From Sphingomonas sp. GM_Shp_1 (GTDB lineage Bacteria > Pseudomonadota > Alphaproteobacteria > Sphingomonadales > Sphingomonadaceae): 32,424 nucleotides of DNA. The DNA lies in the NCBI RefSeq assembly GCF_026540895.1, contig NZ_JALNUR010000036.1:1-32424 (forward strand). The letters are read 5' to 3'. Of the stretch, positions 17,040 through 26,050 are shown piece by piece. The notes under the pieces are model-generated. The model worked only from the letters and a program-made list of their open reading frames with translations. It did no database searches and was not told the DNA's origin. The stretch's first letter is position 1; each line of letters starts with the position of its first letter. Made by a program: the position numbers and the translations under genes.

Positions 17040-18749
17040 ATGACGCAGGATGAATTCGGTTTTAACGCCCACCGCAGAGGAACGGCGGTCTTTGCGCTTT
17101 CGTTCCAACATCCTGCGATGCTGGACGAAGCAATCATCCGGGCGGGCTGGGCCATCTGGTCGATGGCGCCGGGCGACGGCGATCCGCCGGCGGGGGATAC
17201 GCTCGTCGGATCGTTCCTGGCGAGCGAGGCGCGGGTCGCGCTGATCGATGCGCGGGGCCGGGGCGATGCGGGATTGCGCGCCGCACAGGCGCTGGGCGCG
17301 GTGATCGCGGCGACGGGGGCCGCGATGCTGGTCGTCGTGCCCGATACCACGAGCGAGACGCTGGAGGCCTTTTTGTCGGCAGGCGCGACGCATGTGCTGG
17401 CCCCCGATGCCGGGGATGCGATGATCCATGCCTCGCTGAAACTGGCCGAGCGCCATGCGCGGCGTACGCTCGACGTACGGCGTCGGCGTACCCATGCGGA
17501 TGGCGAGGTGGGGGAGGTCCATCGCTGGATCGCCGAGGCCATCGGCCGTGGCGAACCCTGTGTCGCGATCATCGTCGCCTTGTCGCGGCTCGATCTGATC
17601 AACGCCGCGCATGGCCGTCCGGCGGGCAATATGCTGCTGCGGGGCGTCGAGGCGCGGATGCAGGCCGCCGCCGAGGAGGCGTTCGGCGATCGCGCGATCG
17701 TCGCGCGCTCGGGCGGGGCGGAATTCGTGATGGCGGGTGTGATCGAGGCCGACCGGGCCCGCGCCGTCGCCGAAATGCTGGAGGCGCTGCTCGCCACGCC
17801 GTTCCAGGCGGGGGCGGTGCCCATCCGTCTGGGCGTCCGGCTGGGGCTGGCGACGCACCAGGCGGGAGAGGACCCGGCCAGCCTGCTGGCGCGGGCGGGC
17901 GAGGCGCTGTCGCGCGCACGAGTCAGCGACGGGTCGATGCTGCGTTTTGCGCATCCGGGCGATGTCGCCCCGCTCGACGTCCTCGCCGCCGATCTTCATC
18001 ACGCGATCGAGCGCGGCGAGATCGACATCGTGTTCCAGCCGCAGGTGGCGATCGCCACCGGGCTGATCTCGGGCGTCGAGGCTCTGGCGCGCTGGCGGCA
18101 TCCGACGTTGGGGCCGCTGGGGGCCGATCCGCTGTTCGCCGCCGCCGAGCGCGCCGATCTGGGGCTCGCCCTGTCGGATCATATCCAGCAGATGGCGTTG
18201 CAGAGGGCGGCGAAATGGCCCGTCGCGCTGTCGCATCTGCGCCTGTCGATCAACATCACTGCCGCCGATGTCGCGCGGGCGGGGTTCGCGCGGCTGTTCC
18301 TCGACCGGGTGGCCGATAGCGGCTTTCCCATCGATCGCCTGACCGCCGAGATCACCGAGACTGGGTTGATCAGCGAGTTGGACCGGGCGGCGGGCGTGCT
18401 GGAGGTGCTGCGCGATGCGGGCGTGCGGATCGCGATCGACGATTTCGGCACCGGCTATTCCAGCCTCGCCTATCTGACCAGCCTGCCGGTCGATGCGATC
18501 AAGCTCGACCGGTCGCTGGTGGCGGAGGTCGATGGGACGACGCGCGGTCGGGTGGTGGTGCGCGGCATCATCCGGATCGCGGCGCGGCTGGGCATGGCGA
18601 TCATCGCGGAAGGGGTCGAGACGCACGACCAGGCCCAATTGCTGGGGCGGCTGGGGTGCCAGACCTATCAGGGTTTCCTGCGCGCCGCGCCGCTCGATGA
18701 AGAGGCGCTGCGGGCAATGGTCGAGGAGGAGGTGCAATGCGCGGTGTGA
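17040..18749 (+). CDS. EAL-domain c-di-GMP phosphodiesterase with degenerate GGDEF and pseudo-receiver
   Basis: A 569-residue signalling protein without membrane helices. Residues about 35-125 look like a receiver-type fold lacking a clear phospho-acceptor set. A GGDEF-like domain follows (about 160-300) with SGGAEF in place of GGDEF and no RxxD inhibitory site, so it should not make c-di-GMP. The EAL domain (about 320-560) keeps EALARWRHP, the Asn of SINIT, ITETG, IDDFGTGYSSL, IKLDRSL, AEGVETHDQ and QGF, so all metal and catalytic residues expected of an active phosphodiesterase are present. The dead GGDEF may bind GTP as a regulator (known for similar proteins, inferred here). It overlaps the next gene by 13 bases and diverges from moaA. 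Confidence 0.93.
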   Translation: MTQDEFGFNAHRRGTAVFALSFQHPAMLDEAIIRAGWAIWSMAPGDGDPPAGDTLVGSFLASEARVALIDARGRGDAGLRAAQALGAVIAATGAAMLVVVPDTTSETLEAFLSAGATHVLAPDAGDAMIHASLKLAERHARRTLDVRRRRTHADGEVGEVHRWIAEAIGRGEPCVAIIVALSRLDLINAAHGRPAGNMLLRGVEARMQAAAEEAFGDRAIVARSGGAEFVMAGVIEADRARAVAEMLEALLATPFQAGAVPIRLGVRLGLATHQAGEDPASLLARAGEALSRARVSDGSMLRFAHPGDVAPLDVLAADLHHAIERGEIDIVFQPQVAIATGLISGVEALARWRHPTLGPLGADPLFAAAERADLGLALSDHIQQMALQRAAKWPVALSHLRLSINITAADVARAGFARLFLDRVADSGFPIDRLTAEITETGLISELDRAAGVLEVLRDAGVRIAIDDFGTGYSSLAYLTSLPVDAIKLDRSLVAEVDGTTRGRVVVRGIIRIAARLGMAIIAEGVETHDQAQLLGRLGCQTYQGFLRAAPLDEEALRAMVEEEVQCAV

Positions 18750-19168
18750 CGATGATGGCGGCGTTGGTCGCGGCTCCCGCGACGGTGCAGGCGGCGACCC
18801 CGGCGAGCGATCCGGCGGCGGCGGGCATTCGCGCCGCCATGCTGGCCAGCGCGGCGGGGTGGAATGCGGGCGATCTGAACCGCTTCATGGCCATCTATGC
18901 CCCCGACGCGATCTTCGTCGGCAAGCGAGGCCTGATCAAGGGCAAGACCGCCATCGCCGACAATTACCGGCGCAGCTTCGTCGATTCGGGCAACAGCCGG
19001 GGAATGCTGCGCTTCGATTTTCTCGACCTGAAACCGATCGGCGAGCGGCGCATCCTCTTCGCGCGGTGGAACCTGTCGGGCGGGGCGGAGGAAGAAAGCG
19101 GGATGACGACGCTCGTCTTCGAGCGTCGCGCCGATGGCTGGAAGATCGTCGCGGATCACAGCAGCTAA
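18737..19168 (+). CDS. Secreted NTF2-like (SnoaL/DUF4440-type) protein
   Basis: A 143-residue protein with signal peptide MRGVTMMAALVAAPATVQA and a mature part of the NTF2-like fold: the helical start AAMLASAAGWNAGDLNRFMAIYAPDAIFVG, the GLIKGKTAI turn, and C-terminal strands ending DGWKIVADHSS. This pattern (SnoaL_3/DUF4440) is common in secreted proteins of unknown role and in some enzymes; no catalytic set can be assigned. The start overlaps the EAL gene by 13 bases, with GGAGGAGG inside the EAL gene's last codons as ribosome site, so the two are coupled. A long palindromic element follows the stop and separates it from convergent mfd. Confidence 0.88.
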   Translation: MRGVTMMAALVAAPATVQAATPASDPAAAGIRAAMLASAAGWNAGDLNRFMAIYAPDAIFVGKRGLIKGKTAIADNYRRSFVDSGNSRGMLRFDFLDLKPIGERRILFARWNLSGGAEEESGMTTLVFERRADGWKIVADHSS

Positions 19169-19170
19169 AT

Positions 19171-19374
19171 CCAATCCTCCCCAAGCTATGCTTGGGGAGG
19201 GGGACCATCGCGAAGCGATGGTGGAGGGGCGCGGCGGTTCGGTTCCCACAGGCGTTTGGCCTTGGTCGGCGATCCCTTCAACTTGAACGGCAACGACCCA
19301 CGTTCAGGAGCCGCCCCTCCACCACCGGGCTGCGCCCGGCGGTCCCCCTCCCCATCGGAGATGGGGAGGATTGG
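19171..19374. repeat. Long composite palindrome between convergent genes
   Basis: Arms of about 60 bases face each other. CCAATCCTCCCC (19171-19182) is the exact complement of 19363-19374, and GGTGGAGGGGC (19220-19230) of 19313-19323, with smaller hairpins inside each arm (GGGGAGG stems, CCATCGC/GCGATGG). An 82-base centre separates the arms. There is no open frame for a transposase and no evident target duplication. It ends 1 base before the mfd stop and could block transcription from both sides. Confidence 0.85.
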
Positions 19375-19375
19375 G

Positions 19376-22300
19376 TTAACCGGCGGCTTTCGCCAGGCCC
19401 TTCGACAATTGCAGGGCGCCGTGCAGCCGCGCCTTGGCGTCGGGCCAGGCGCGGTTGAGGACCAGCTTGCCGTCGGGGCGCAGCTTAGCCAGCTCGCCCA
19501 ATCGCTCGACATAGGCGAACAGCCCGTCGACATTGGCCGGGCGGTTGTCGTGAAAAGCGACCAGCACCCCGCGCGGACCGACATCCATCTTGGCGATGCA
19601 CGCCTTCTTGGCGTTCAGCTTAATCTTGATGACCTGGATCAGATTGTCGGTCGCCTCCGGCAAAGGTCCGAAACGGTCGATCATCTCGGCGGCGAATTCC
19701 TCCACCTCTTGATGCTTTTCCAGGTCGTTGAGGCGGCGATACAGCCCCATGCGCAGGTCGAGATCCGGGACATAATCGTCCGGGATCAGGATGGGGGCAT
19801 CGACGGTGATCTGGGGCGAGAAATCGCGCTTCTTCTCGAACGCGCCGCCCGCCTTGGCCTCCAGGATCGCCTCTTCCAGCATCGACTGGTAGAGTTCGTA
19901 GCCGACCTCCTTGATATGCCCCGACTGCTCGTCGCCCAGCAGATTGCCCGCCCCGCGAATGTCGAGGTCGTGACTGGCGAGCTGGAACCCGGCGCCCAGC
20001 GTGTCGAGGTCGGACAATACCTTCAGCCGCTTCTCCGCCGCCTCGGTCATCTGGCGCTCGGGCGGCGTGACCATATAGGCATAGGCGCGCGTCTTCGACC
20101 GGCCGACTCGCCCGCGCAACTGATAGAGCTGGGCCAGGCCGAAGCGGTCGGCGCGGTTGACGATCATCGTGTTGGCCGACGGAATGTCGATGCCGCTCTC
20201 GATGATGGTGGTCGATACCAGCACCTCGAACTTGCGGTCGTAGAAAGCGGACATGCGCTCCTCGACTTCCGTGGGCGACATCTGGCCATGCGCGACGACG
20301 TAGCGGACCTCGGGCACTTCCTTGCGCAGATATTCTTCGATATCCGGTAGGTCGGCGACGCGCGGGGTGACGAGGAAGCTCTGTCCACCGCGATAATGCT
20401 CGCGAAGCAGCGCCTCGCGCAGCACGACCGGGTCCCAGGGCATGACATAGGTGCGCACCGCCAGGCGATCGACCGGCGGCGTCTGGATCACCGACAGTTC
20501 GCGCAGGCCCGACATCGCCATTTGCAGCGTACGCGGGATCGGCGTCGCGGTCAGCGTCAGCATATGGACATCGGCCTTCAGCGCCTTCAGCCGTTCCTTG
20601 TGGGTCACGCCGAACCGCTGTTCCTCGTCGACGATGACCAAGCCAAGCCGCTTGAACTCCACCCCCTTGGCGAGCAACGCATGGGTGCCGACCACGATGT
20701 CGAGATCGCCGGAGGCCGCGCCGTCCTTGGTCTTCTTCGCCTCGGACGCGGTGACCAGGCGGGAGAGGCGGCCGATCTTGATCGGGAAGCCCTCGAACCG
20801 CGCCACGAAGTTGTTGTAATGCTGGCGCGCGAGCAGGGTGGTGGGACAGACCACCGCCACCTGCATCCCCGCCATCGCCGCGACGAAGGCAGCGCGTAAG
20901 GCCACTTCGGTCTTGCCGAAGCCGACATCGCCGACGATCAGCCGGTCCATCGGCTTGCCCGCGGTCAGGTCGCCCAGCACATCGTCGATTGCGCGGTCCT
21001 GATCGTCGGTTTCCTCATAGGGGAAGCGGTCGACAAAGGCCGGGTAGCCCGCGCTGTCGGGCTCGGCCACCTCGCCCTGGCGTAGCGCGCGCTCGGCCGC
21101 GACGGCGATCAGCTCACCCGCGATCTCGCGGATGCGCTCCTTCATCTTGGACTTGCGCCGTTGCCATGCCTCGCCGCCCAGCCGGTCCAGCGTCGCGCCG
21201 TCCTCGCCCGAGCCGTAGCGGGTCAGGACTTCGAGATTCTCGACCGGCACGTACAGCTTGTCGCCGCCCGCATAGGACAGGGCCACACAGTCATGCGGGC
21301 TCTTGCCGACCGGGATCGAGGTCAGCCCCTCATAGCGGCCGATGCCGTGATCCGAATGGACGACCAGATCGCCGGGGGAGAGGGTCGCCAGCTCGGCGAG
21401 GAAGGCGTCCGCCGACTTGCGGCGCTTCTGCCGCCGGATCAGCCGGTCGCCCAGCATGTCCTGCTCGGTCAGCACCGCGATGCCCGGCGCGGTGAAGCCA
21501 TGGTCGAGCGGCAGGACGACCAAGGCGACGCCGAAGCTTTTCGTCGTGTCGGCGATGCCGAGCGCTTCCTGCCAGCTTTCGGCGGCCTTGGCCCCATTCA
21601 GCCCATGATCCTTCAGCAGCGTGCCGAGACGCTCGCGCGCGCCGACCGAATAGCTGGCGAGCACGGGCTTGCGGCCTTGCTTGCGTAAGGCTTCGACGTG
21701 ATCCACCACCGCCTCATAGATATTGGCATGCGCCGCGCGTTCGGGGGCGAAGTCGCGCGCGCCATCGACCTCGAAGTCGAGGACGGTCTTGCTTTCGGGC
21801 TCGTGGAAGGGCGAGACCAGATGCGCGGTCGCGGCCTCCAGCCCTTCGTCCCATTCCTTGGGCGCAAGGTAGAGCGACTTGGCGGGGAGCGGGCGGAAGC
21901 TGCCCGGCTGGGCCGCCTCGGCGCGCTTGCGGTTTTCGTAATAGTCGGCAACCGCCTCGAACCGGCTGGTCACCGCCGCCGCGACGCCACTGTCACGCAC
22001 CACCACCGCGCCGTCGCCGAGATGGTCGAACAGCGTCGACAGCTTGTCCTCGAACAGCGGCAGCCAATGTTCCATGCCCGCCATGCGCCGCCCCTCCGAC
22101 ACCGCCTGATAGAGCGGGTCGCCGGTCGCCGTCGCACCGAAGGTCTCGCGGTAGCGGGTGCGGAAACGCTTGATCGACTCCTCATCCAGCAACGCCTCGG
22201 AGGCGGGGAGCAGGGTGAAGCCGTCGATCCGCCCGGTCGTTCGCTGGTCGGCGGGGTCGAAGGTGCGGACGCTCTCGATCTCGTCGCCGAAGAAGTCGAG

Positions 22301-22843
22301 GCGCAGCGCCTGTTCCTCGCCGCTGGGGAACAGGTCGACCAGGCCGCCGCGTACCGCGAACTCGCCATGGTCGTGGACCGTCTCGGTCCGGACATAGCCG
22401 TTCGCCTGGAGCAGCACCGACAGCTTCTCCAGCCCGATCCGCTCGCCGGGTGCGAGGCGGGCGACCAGTTGGCGGATGCGGAACGGCGTCAGCACCCGCT
22501 GTGTCGCGGCGTTGGCGGTGGTCAGGACGAGTTGCGGCGTCTTCGGCTTGGCCTGGAGCCGGTGGAGCCCCGCGATCCGCTCCGCCATGACCCGCAGGGT
22601 CGGTGAGGCGCGATCATAGGGCAGGCAGTCCCAGGCGGGGATCTGCACCACCTCCAGCTCGGGCGCGAAATAGGGTGCGGTCGAGGCCAGTTCGCGCATC
22701 TGCGCTTCGTCGGCGCAGATGAACACCGCGCGCAGCGTCGCCGCCCGCGCCAGATCGGCGAGCAGCACCGGCAGGAACCCCGCCGGAACGCCCGACAGGG
22801 TCAGCGGGCTCTGGGCGGACAGGATCGTCTTGATATCGGGCAT
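19376..22843 (-). CDS. mfd: Transcription-repair coupling factor Mfd
   Basis: Mfd displaces RNA polymerase stalled at lesions and recruits UvrA. The 1155-residue length is typical. The N-terminal UvrB-like module precedes the RNA-polymerase-interaction (CarD-like) domain beginning SPGDLVVHSDHGIGRYEGL (about 485). The translocase motor has GDVGFGKTEVALRAAF (about 636), the DEEQ box in IVDEEQRFGV (about 736), LTATPIPRTLQMAMSG, and the RecG-shared LYQLRGRVGRSKTRAYAYM with the TRG motif region. The C-terminal TRCF domain is complete. The start lacks a strong ribosome site (GGAA about 4 bases upstream), similar to sdhE. sdhE lies 148 bases upstream on the same strand, separated by an inverted repeat. 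Confidence 0.98.
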   Translation of the reverse strand: MPDIKTILSAQSPLTLSGVPAGFLPVLLADLARAATLRAVFICADEAQMRELASTAPYFAPELEVVQIPAWDCLPYDRASPTLRVMAERIAGLHRLQAKPKTPQLVLTTANAATQRVLTPFRIRQLVARLAPGERIGLEKLSVLLQANGYVRTETVHDHGEFAVRGGLVDLFPSGEEQALRLDFFGDEIESVRTFDPADQRTTGRIDGFTLLPASEALLDEESIKRFRTRYRETFGATATGDPLYQAVSEGRRMAGMEHWLPLFEDKLSTLFDHLGDGAVVVRDSGVAAAVTSRFEAVADYYENRKRAEAAQPGSFRPLPAKSLYLAPKEWDEGLEAATAHLVSPFHEPESKTVLDFEVDGARDFAPERAAHANIYEAVVDHVEALRKQGRKPVLASYSVGARERLGTLLKDHGLNGAKAAESWQEALGIADTTKSFGVALVVLPLDHGFTAPGIAVLTEQDMLGDRLIRRQKRRKSADAFLAELATLSPGDLVVHSDHGIGRYEGLTSIPVGKSPHDCVALSYAGGDKLYVPVENLEVLTRYGSGEDGATLDRLGGEAWQRRKSKMKERIREIAGELIAVAAERALRQGEVAEPDSAGYPAFVDRFPYEETDDQDRAIDDVLGDLTAGKPMDRLIVGDVGFGKTEVALRAAFVAAMAGMQVAVVCPTTLLARQHYNNFVARFEGFPIKIGRLSRLVTASEAKKTKDGAASGDLDIVVGTHALLAKGVEFKRLGLVIVDEEQRFGVTHKERLKALKADVHMLTLTATPIPRTLQMAMSGLRELSVIQTPPVDRLAVRTYVMPWDPVVLREALLREHYRGGQSFLVTPRVADLPDIEEYLRKEVPEVRYVVAHGQMSPTEVEERMSAFYDRKFEVLVSTTIIESGIDIPSANTMIVNRADRFGLAQLYQLRGRVGRSKTRAYAYMVTPPERQMTEAAEKRLKVLSDLDTLGAGFQLASHDLDIRGAGNLLGDEQSGHIKEVGYELYQSMLEEAILEAKAGGAFEKKRDFSPQITVDAPILIPDDYVPDLDLRMGLYRRLNDLEKHQEVEEFAAEMIDRFGPLPEATDNLIQVIKIKLNAKKACIAKMDVGPRGVLVAFHDNRPANVDGLFAYVERLGELAKLRPDGKLVLNRAWPDAKARLHGALQLSKGLAKAAG

Positions 22844-22911
22844 GGGGTTCCGAAACTGGGGTAAGGGCGCGAAGCCTAACGCGCGTCGGGGGAAAGTTAC
22901 CCCTTAACACC

Positions 22912-22988
22912 GTCATCCCAGCGAAGGCTGGGATCTCATGCGGCAAAGGGAAAGAGCCGCCAAAGGCCCCAGCCTTCGCTGGGGTGAC
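22912..22988. repeat. Inverted repeat between mfd and sdhE
   Basis: GTCATCCCAGCGAAGGCTGGG (22912-22932) is nearly complementary to 22967-22988 (CCCCAGCCTTCGCTGGGG, then TGAC), with one substitution and a 34-base spacer. Each arm also folds on itself (CCCAGC/GCTGGG around GAAG). It belongs to the family seen after secA. Confidence 0.8.
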
Positions 22989-22991
22989 GAG

Positions 22992-23258
22992 TCAGCGGGC
23001 GATCGGCACGAAATTCAGCGCGCGCATCCGCTGCATCACCGGGCCGTCCCATTCGGGCGGACATGCTTGCGTCCCGATGGCCCAGGCCATGATGTCGACA
23101 TCCTGCTCCTCCAGCAGCGCCTCGAACCAGTCGAGTTCTTCCATGGAAAGCGTCTCGTGATGCGCGTCGAAAAAGCCGCCGATCATCAGGTCGGCTTCCT
23201 TAGTGCCGCGATGCCATGCGCGGAAGCGGAGGCGCTTGATACGGGTTTCGTGGTCCAT
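22992..23258 (-). CDS. sdhE: Succinate dehydrogenase assembly factor SdhE
   Basis: SdhE (YgfY/SDHAF2 family) helps attach FAD covalently to SdhA. The 88-residue product carries the signature RGTKEADLMIGGFF (about 16-29), whose RGxxE motif contacts the flavoprotein, and the acidic helical segment SMEELDWFEALLEEQDVDIM. The ATG at 23258 gives the normal N-terminus MDHETRIKRLRFRAW; upstream in-frame residues to 23333 are not family-like. Its start context GGAACCCCATG is identical to that of mfd. The recG-sdhE-mfd cluster is a recurring alphaproteobacterial arrangement, here with recG divergent. Confidence 0.96.
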   Translation of the reverse strand: MDHETRIKRLRFRAWHRGTKEADLMIGGFFDAHHETLSMEELDWFEALLEEQDVDIMAWAIGTQACPPEWDGPVMQRMRALNFVPIAR

Positions 23259-23339
23259 GGGGTTCCGATCCAACGAGATTAAGGCCCGAGACACTCTGGC
23301 GGCGCGCGGGGGCTTGGGGCTATACGCACCCATCTAGTC

Positions 23340-25394
23340 ATGCGTCCCGATATCCTCAATCCGCTGTTCGCCGAGGTCACGTCGCTGAAAGGCGTCGGGC
23401 CCGGCCTTGCCAAGCCGCTGGAGCGCCTGCGCATCGCGCGGGTGGTCGATGTCGCCTTTCACCTGCCGACCGGGCATATCGACCGGTTTCCGCGCGACGA
23501 ACTGATGGTGTCGGATGCGGGGCGGGTGATCGCCATCCCGCTGACGGTGAAGGAGCACCGTGCGTCCTCCTCCCCGCGCGGGCCGACACGGGTGCGGGCC
23601 GAGGATGCGGCGGGCAACAGCGTGGCGCTGGTTTATTTCGGTGGCAACTCGGGCTGGGTGAAGAAGCTGCTGCCCATCGGCGAGACGAAGATCGTGTCCG
23701 GTCGCCTCGACCTGTACGGTCAGGACTTGCAGATCGTGCACCCCGACCTTGGCGAGAGCACGGACGACTTTCGCGAGCGCGAGGCGATCTATCCGCTGTC
23801 GGAGGGGATTACCTCGCGGCGACTGGGCGCGCTGGCGGCGCAGGCGGTGGAGCGGGCGCCCGACCTGCCCGAATGGATCGAGCCGGGGCTCAAGGCACAG
23901 CGCGGCTGGCCCGACTGGAAGGACGCGCTCGCCCGCATCCATGCCGACCCGGCCGACGCCAAGGCGCGCGAGCGGTTGGGCTATGACGAGGTGTTCGCCA
24001 ACCAACTAGCGATGACGCTGGTCCGCGCCGACACCCGCAAGCGGCGCGGGCGGGCGCTGAACGGCGACGGGCGCTTAAGGGATATGCTCAAGCTGCCCTA
24101 TACGCTGACCGGCGCACAGAGCCGGACGGTGCGCGAGATCGAGGGCGATCTGGCGCAGGACGCGCCGATGCTGCGGTTGCTCCAGGGCGATGTCGGTGCG
24201 GGCAAGACTTTGGTCGCGGCGATGGCGATGCTGATCGCGGTCGAGGCGGGGGCGCAGGCAGCGATGCTGGCCCCGACCGAAATCCTCGCGCGCCAGCATT
24301 ATGAGACGTTGCGCAAAAGCCTGGCCGGGCTTCCGGTCGAGATCGCGGTGCTGACGGGGCGCGACAAGGGCAAGGCGCGGGAGGCGACGCTGATGGCGCT
24401 GGCGGCGGGGGAGATCGACATATTGGTCGGCACCCATGCGATCTTTCAGGAAACCGTGACGTATCGCGACCTGGCGCTGGTGGTGGTGGACGAGCAGCAC
24501 CGCTTCGGCGTGGCGCAGCGGATGATGCTGTCGGCCAAGGGCAAGGCCCCGCCGCATCTGCTGGCGATGACCGCGACGCCGATCCCGCGCACCCTGACGC
24601 TGGCCAATTATGGCGAGATGGATGTCAGCCGCCTGGACGAGATGCCGCCCGGCCGCCAGCCGATCGAGACGCGCGTGGTGTCCGAGGACCGGCTGGACGA
24701 GGTGGTCAATGCGCTGGGCCGTCATCTGTCGGATGGCGGCCAGGCCTATTGGGTCTGTCCGCTGGTCGAGGAGAGCGAGAAATCCGACCTCGCCGCCGCC
24801 GAGATGCGCGCCGAGAGTTTACGCGCGCGGTTCGGCGAGCGGGTCGGCCTGGTCCATGGCAAGATGAAGCCCGCCGAAAAGGACGCCGTGATGGAGGCGT
24901 TTGCGGGCGGGCGGCTGGGCGTGCTGGTCGCGACGACGGTGATCGAGGTGGGGGTGGACGTGCCCAACGCGACCCTGATCGTGATCGAACATGCCGACCG
25001 CTTCGGCCTGGCCCAGCTTCACCAGTTGCGCGGGCGAGTCGGGCGGGGCGGGGGACTATCGCGCTGTCTGCTGCTGCGCGGCTCGCATCTTTCGGAGACG
25101 TCGCGGGCGCGGCTGGCGTTGATGCGCGACACCAATGACGGCTTCCGCATCGCCGAGGAGGATCTGCGGCTGCGCGGGGCTGGCGAACTGCTCGGTACGC
25201 GGCAGTCGGGCGAGATGGCGTTCCGGCTGGCGACGCCGGAGAACATGGCCGACTTGATGCAATGCGCGCAGGACGATGCCCGGCTGCTGATCGACCGCGA
25301 TGGCGGGCTAGAGGCGCCGCGCGGACAGGCGGCGCGGACGGCGCTTTATCTGTTCGAGCGGGATGCGGGGGTCGCCCTGTTGCGGTCCGGCTGA
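23340..25394 (+). CDS. recG: ATP-dependent DNA helicase RecG
   Basis: RecG remodels stalled replication forks and branched DNA. The 684-residue product has the N-terminal wedge/OB domain (VAFHLPTGHID, GRLDLYGQDLQIVHPD), Walker A GDVGAGKTLVAAMA (about 284), the DExH box VDEQHRFGVAQR (about 382), MTATPIPRTLTL, ATTVIEVGVDVPNAT, and LHQLRGRVGRGG with the C-terminal LRLRGAGELLGTRQSG. All helicase motifs are intact. The ATG at 23340 lacks a clear ribosome site. The gene is divergent from sdhE across 81 bases, and a small membrane-protein gene starts 34 bases after its stop. Confidence 0.98.
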   Translation: MRPDILNPLFAEVTSLKGVGPGLAKPLERLRIARVVDVAFHLPTGHIDRFPRDELMVSDAGRVIAIPLTVKEHRASSSPRGPTRVRAEDAAGNSVALVYFGGNSGWVKKLLPIGETKIVSGRLDLYGQDLQIVHPDLGESTDDFREREAIYPLSEGITSRRLGALAAQAVERAPDLPEWIEPGLKAQRGWPDWKDALARIHADPADAKARERLGYDEVFANQLAMTLVRADTRKRRGRALNGDGRLRDMLKLPYTLTGAQSRTVREIEGDLAQDAPMLRLLQGDVGAGKTLVAAMAMLIAVEAGAQAAMLAPTEILARQHYETLRKSLAGLPVEIAVLTGRDKGKAREATLMALAAGEIDILVGTHAIFQETVTYRDLALVVVDEQHRFGVAQRMMLSAKGKAPPHLLAMTATPIPRTLTLANYGEMDVSRLDEMPPGRQPIETRVVSEDRLDEVVNALGRHLSDGGQAYWVCPLVEESEKSDLAAAEMRAESLRARFGERVGLVHGKMKPAEKDAVMEAFAGGRLGVLVATTVIEVGVDVPNATLIVIEHADRFGLAQLHQLRGRVGRGGGLSRCLLLRGSHLSETSRARLALMRDTNDGFRIAEEDLRLRGAGELLGTRQSGEMAFRLATPENMADLMQCAQDDARLLIDRDGGLEAPRGQAARTALYLFERDAGVALLRSG

Positions 25395-25428
25395 ACGAAG
25401 CGGCGCGCCCGGCGTTGGGTGCGCCGAT

Positions 25429-25869
25429 ATGGCCGCCATTTTTCCGCTCATCCTCGTCCTGATCGCCGGTATCGGACTGGCGATCCAGCCGCCGACCAAT
25501 GCCGCACTCGCCAAGGCCTCGGGGTCGGTGGTGCTGGCCGCGCTGACCTCGTTCCTGATCGGGACGGTGGTATTGGGGATCGCCTGGGCCGCCATCGACC
25601 GGACCGGGCCGGCGGCGTTGAAGGGGGCGCCGGGTTGGGCGTGGCTGGGCGGCTTTTACGGGGCGGGGTTCGTCGCGGTGCTGGCCTATGCCGCGCCACG
25701 CTTGGGGATTTCGGTGGCGTTGACGGCGGCCATCGCCAGCCAACTGGTCGCGGCGCTGATCGTCGACCACTTCGGTCTGTTCGGGGTTCGGGTGGAGCCG
25801 GTGACGATTGGGAAGGTCGTCGGAGTGGCGTTGGCGATCGCGGGCGCGGTGGTAGTGCGGCGGGGGTAG
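25429..25869 (+). CDS. DMT-family (YdcZ-type) membrane protein
   Basis: A 146-residue integral membrane protein with about five hydrophobic helices, starting MAAIFPLILVLIAGIGLAIQPPTN. The short five-helix form, the QPPTNAALAKASGS segment after helix 1, and FYGAGFVAVLAYAAPRLG fit the DMT_YdcZ family (EamA-like half transporters). Such proteins usually dimerise; the substrate is unknown. The ATG at 25429 puts the first helix at the very N-terminus; the frame is open back to 25363 inside recG but would add hydrophilic residues. Spacing of 34 bases from recG suggests readthrough. Confidence 0.88.
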   Translation: MAAIFPLILVLIAGIGLAIQPPTNAALAKASGSVVLAALTSFLIGTVVLGIAWAAIDRTGPAALKGAPGWAWLGGFYGAGFVAVLAYAAPRLGISVALTAAIASQLVAALIVDHFGLFGVRVEPVTIGKVVGVALAIAGAVVVRRG

Positions 25870-25894
25870 GTCGGGGCGTTGCCTATCGACCAGC

Positions 25895-26037
25895 CTGTTC
25901 CCCGGCGAAGGCCGGGGCCCAGTTTCGTCTTCCTGGATGAAGAGCGCTGCCGATTTCAGGAAGGTCGCTACCGCCCCTCACGCTCGCGCGTCCCGCCTGC
26001 CAAGTGTAACTGGGCCCCGGCCTTCGCCGGGGAACAG
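25895..26037. repeat. Perfect 30-base inverted repeat with 83-base spacer
   Basis: Bases 25895-25924 (beginning CTGTTCCCCGGCGAAGG) are exactly complementary to 26008-26037. Each arm contains its own palindrome, CCCCGGC/GCCGGGG around GAAG-like loops. The element lies between the convergent YdcZ-like gene and tyrS, and a REP copy follows at 26051-26080. No gene is supported between 25870 and 26087. Confidence 0.88.
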
Positions 26038-26050
26038 CGTGCCTTCAAAC

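Noticed and set aside
16959..18737. 592-codon minus-strand frame opposite the EAL gene
   Set aside because: It is Arg/Gln-rich with no domain, while the plus strand carries every EAL motif.
19171..19374. Insertion sequence remnant
   Set aside because: There is no transposase frame and no visible target duplication; kept only as a palindromic repeat.
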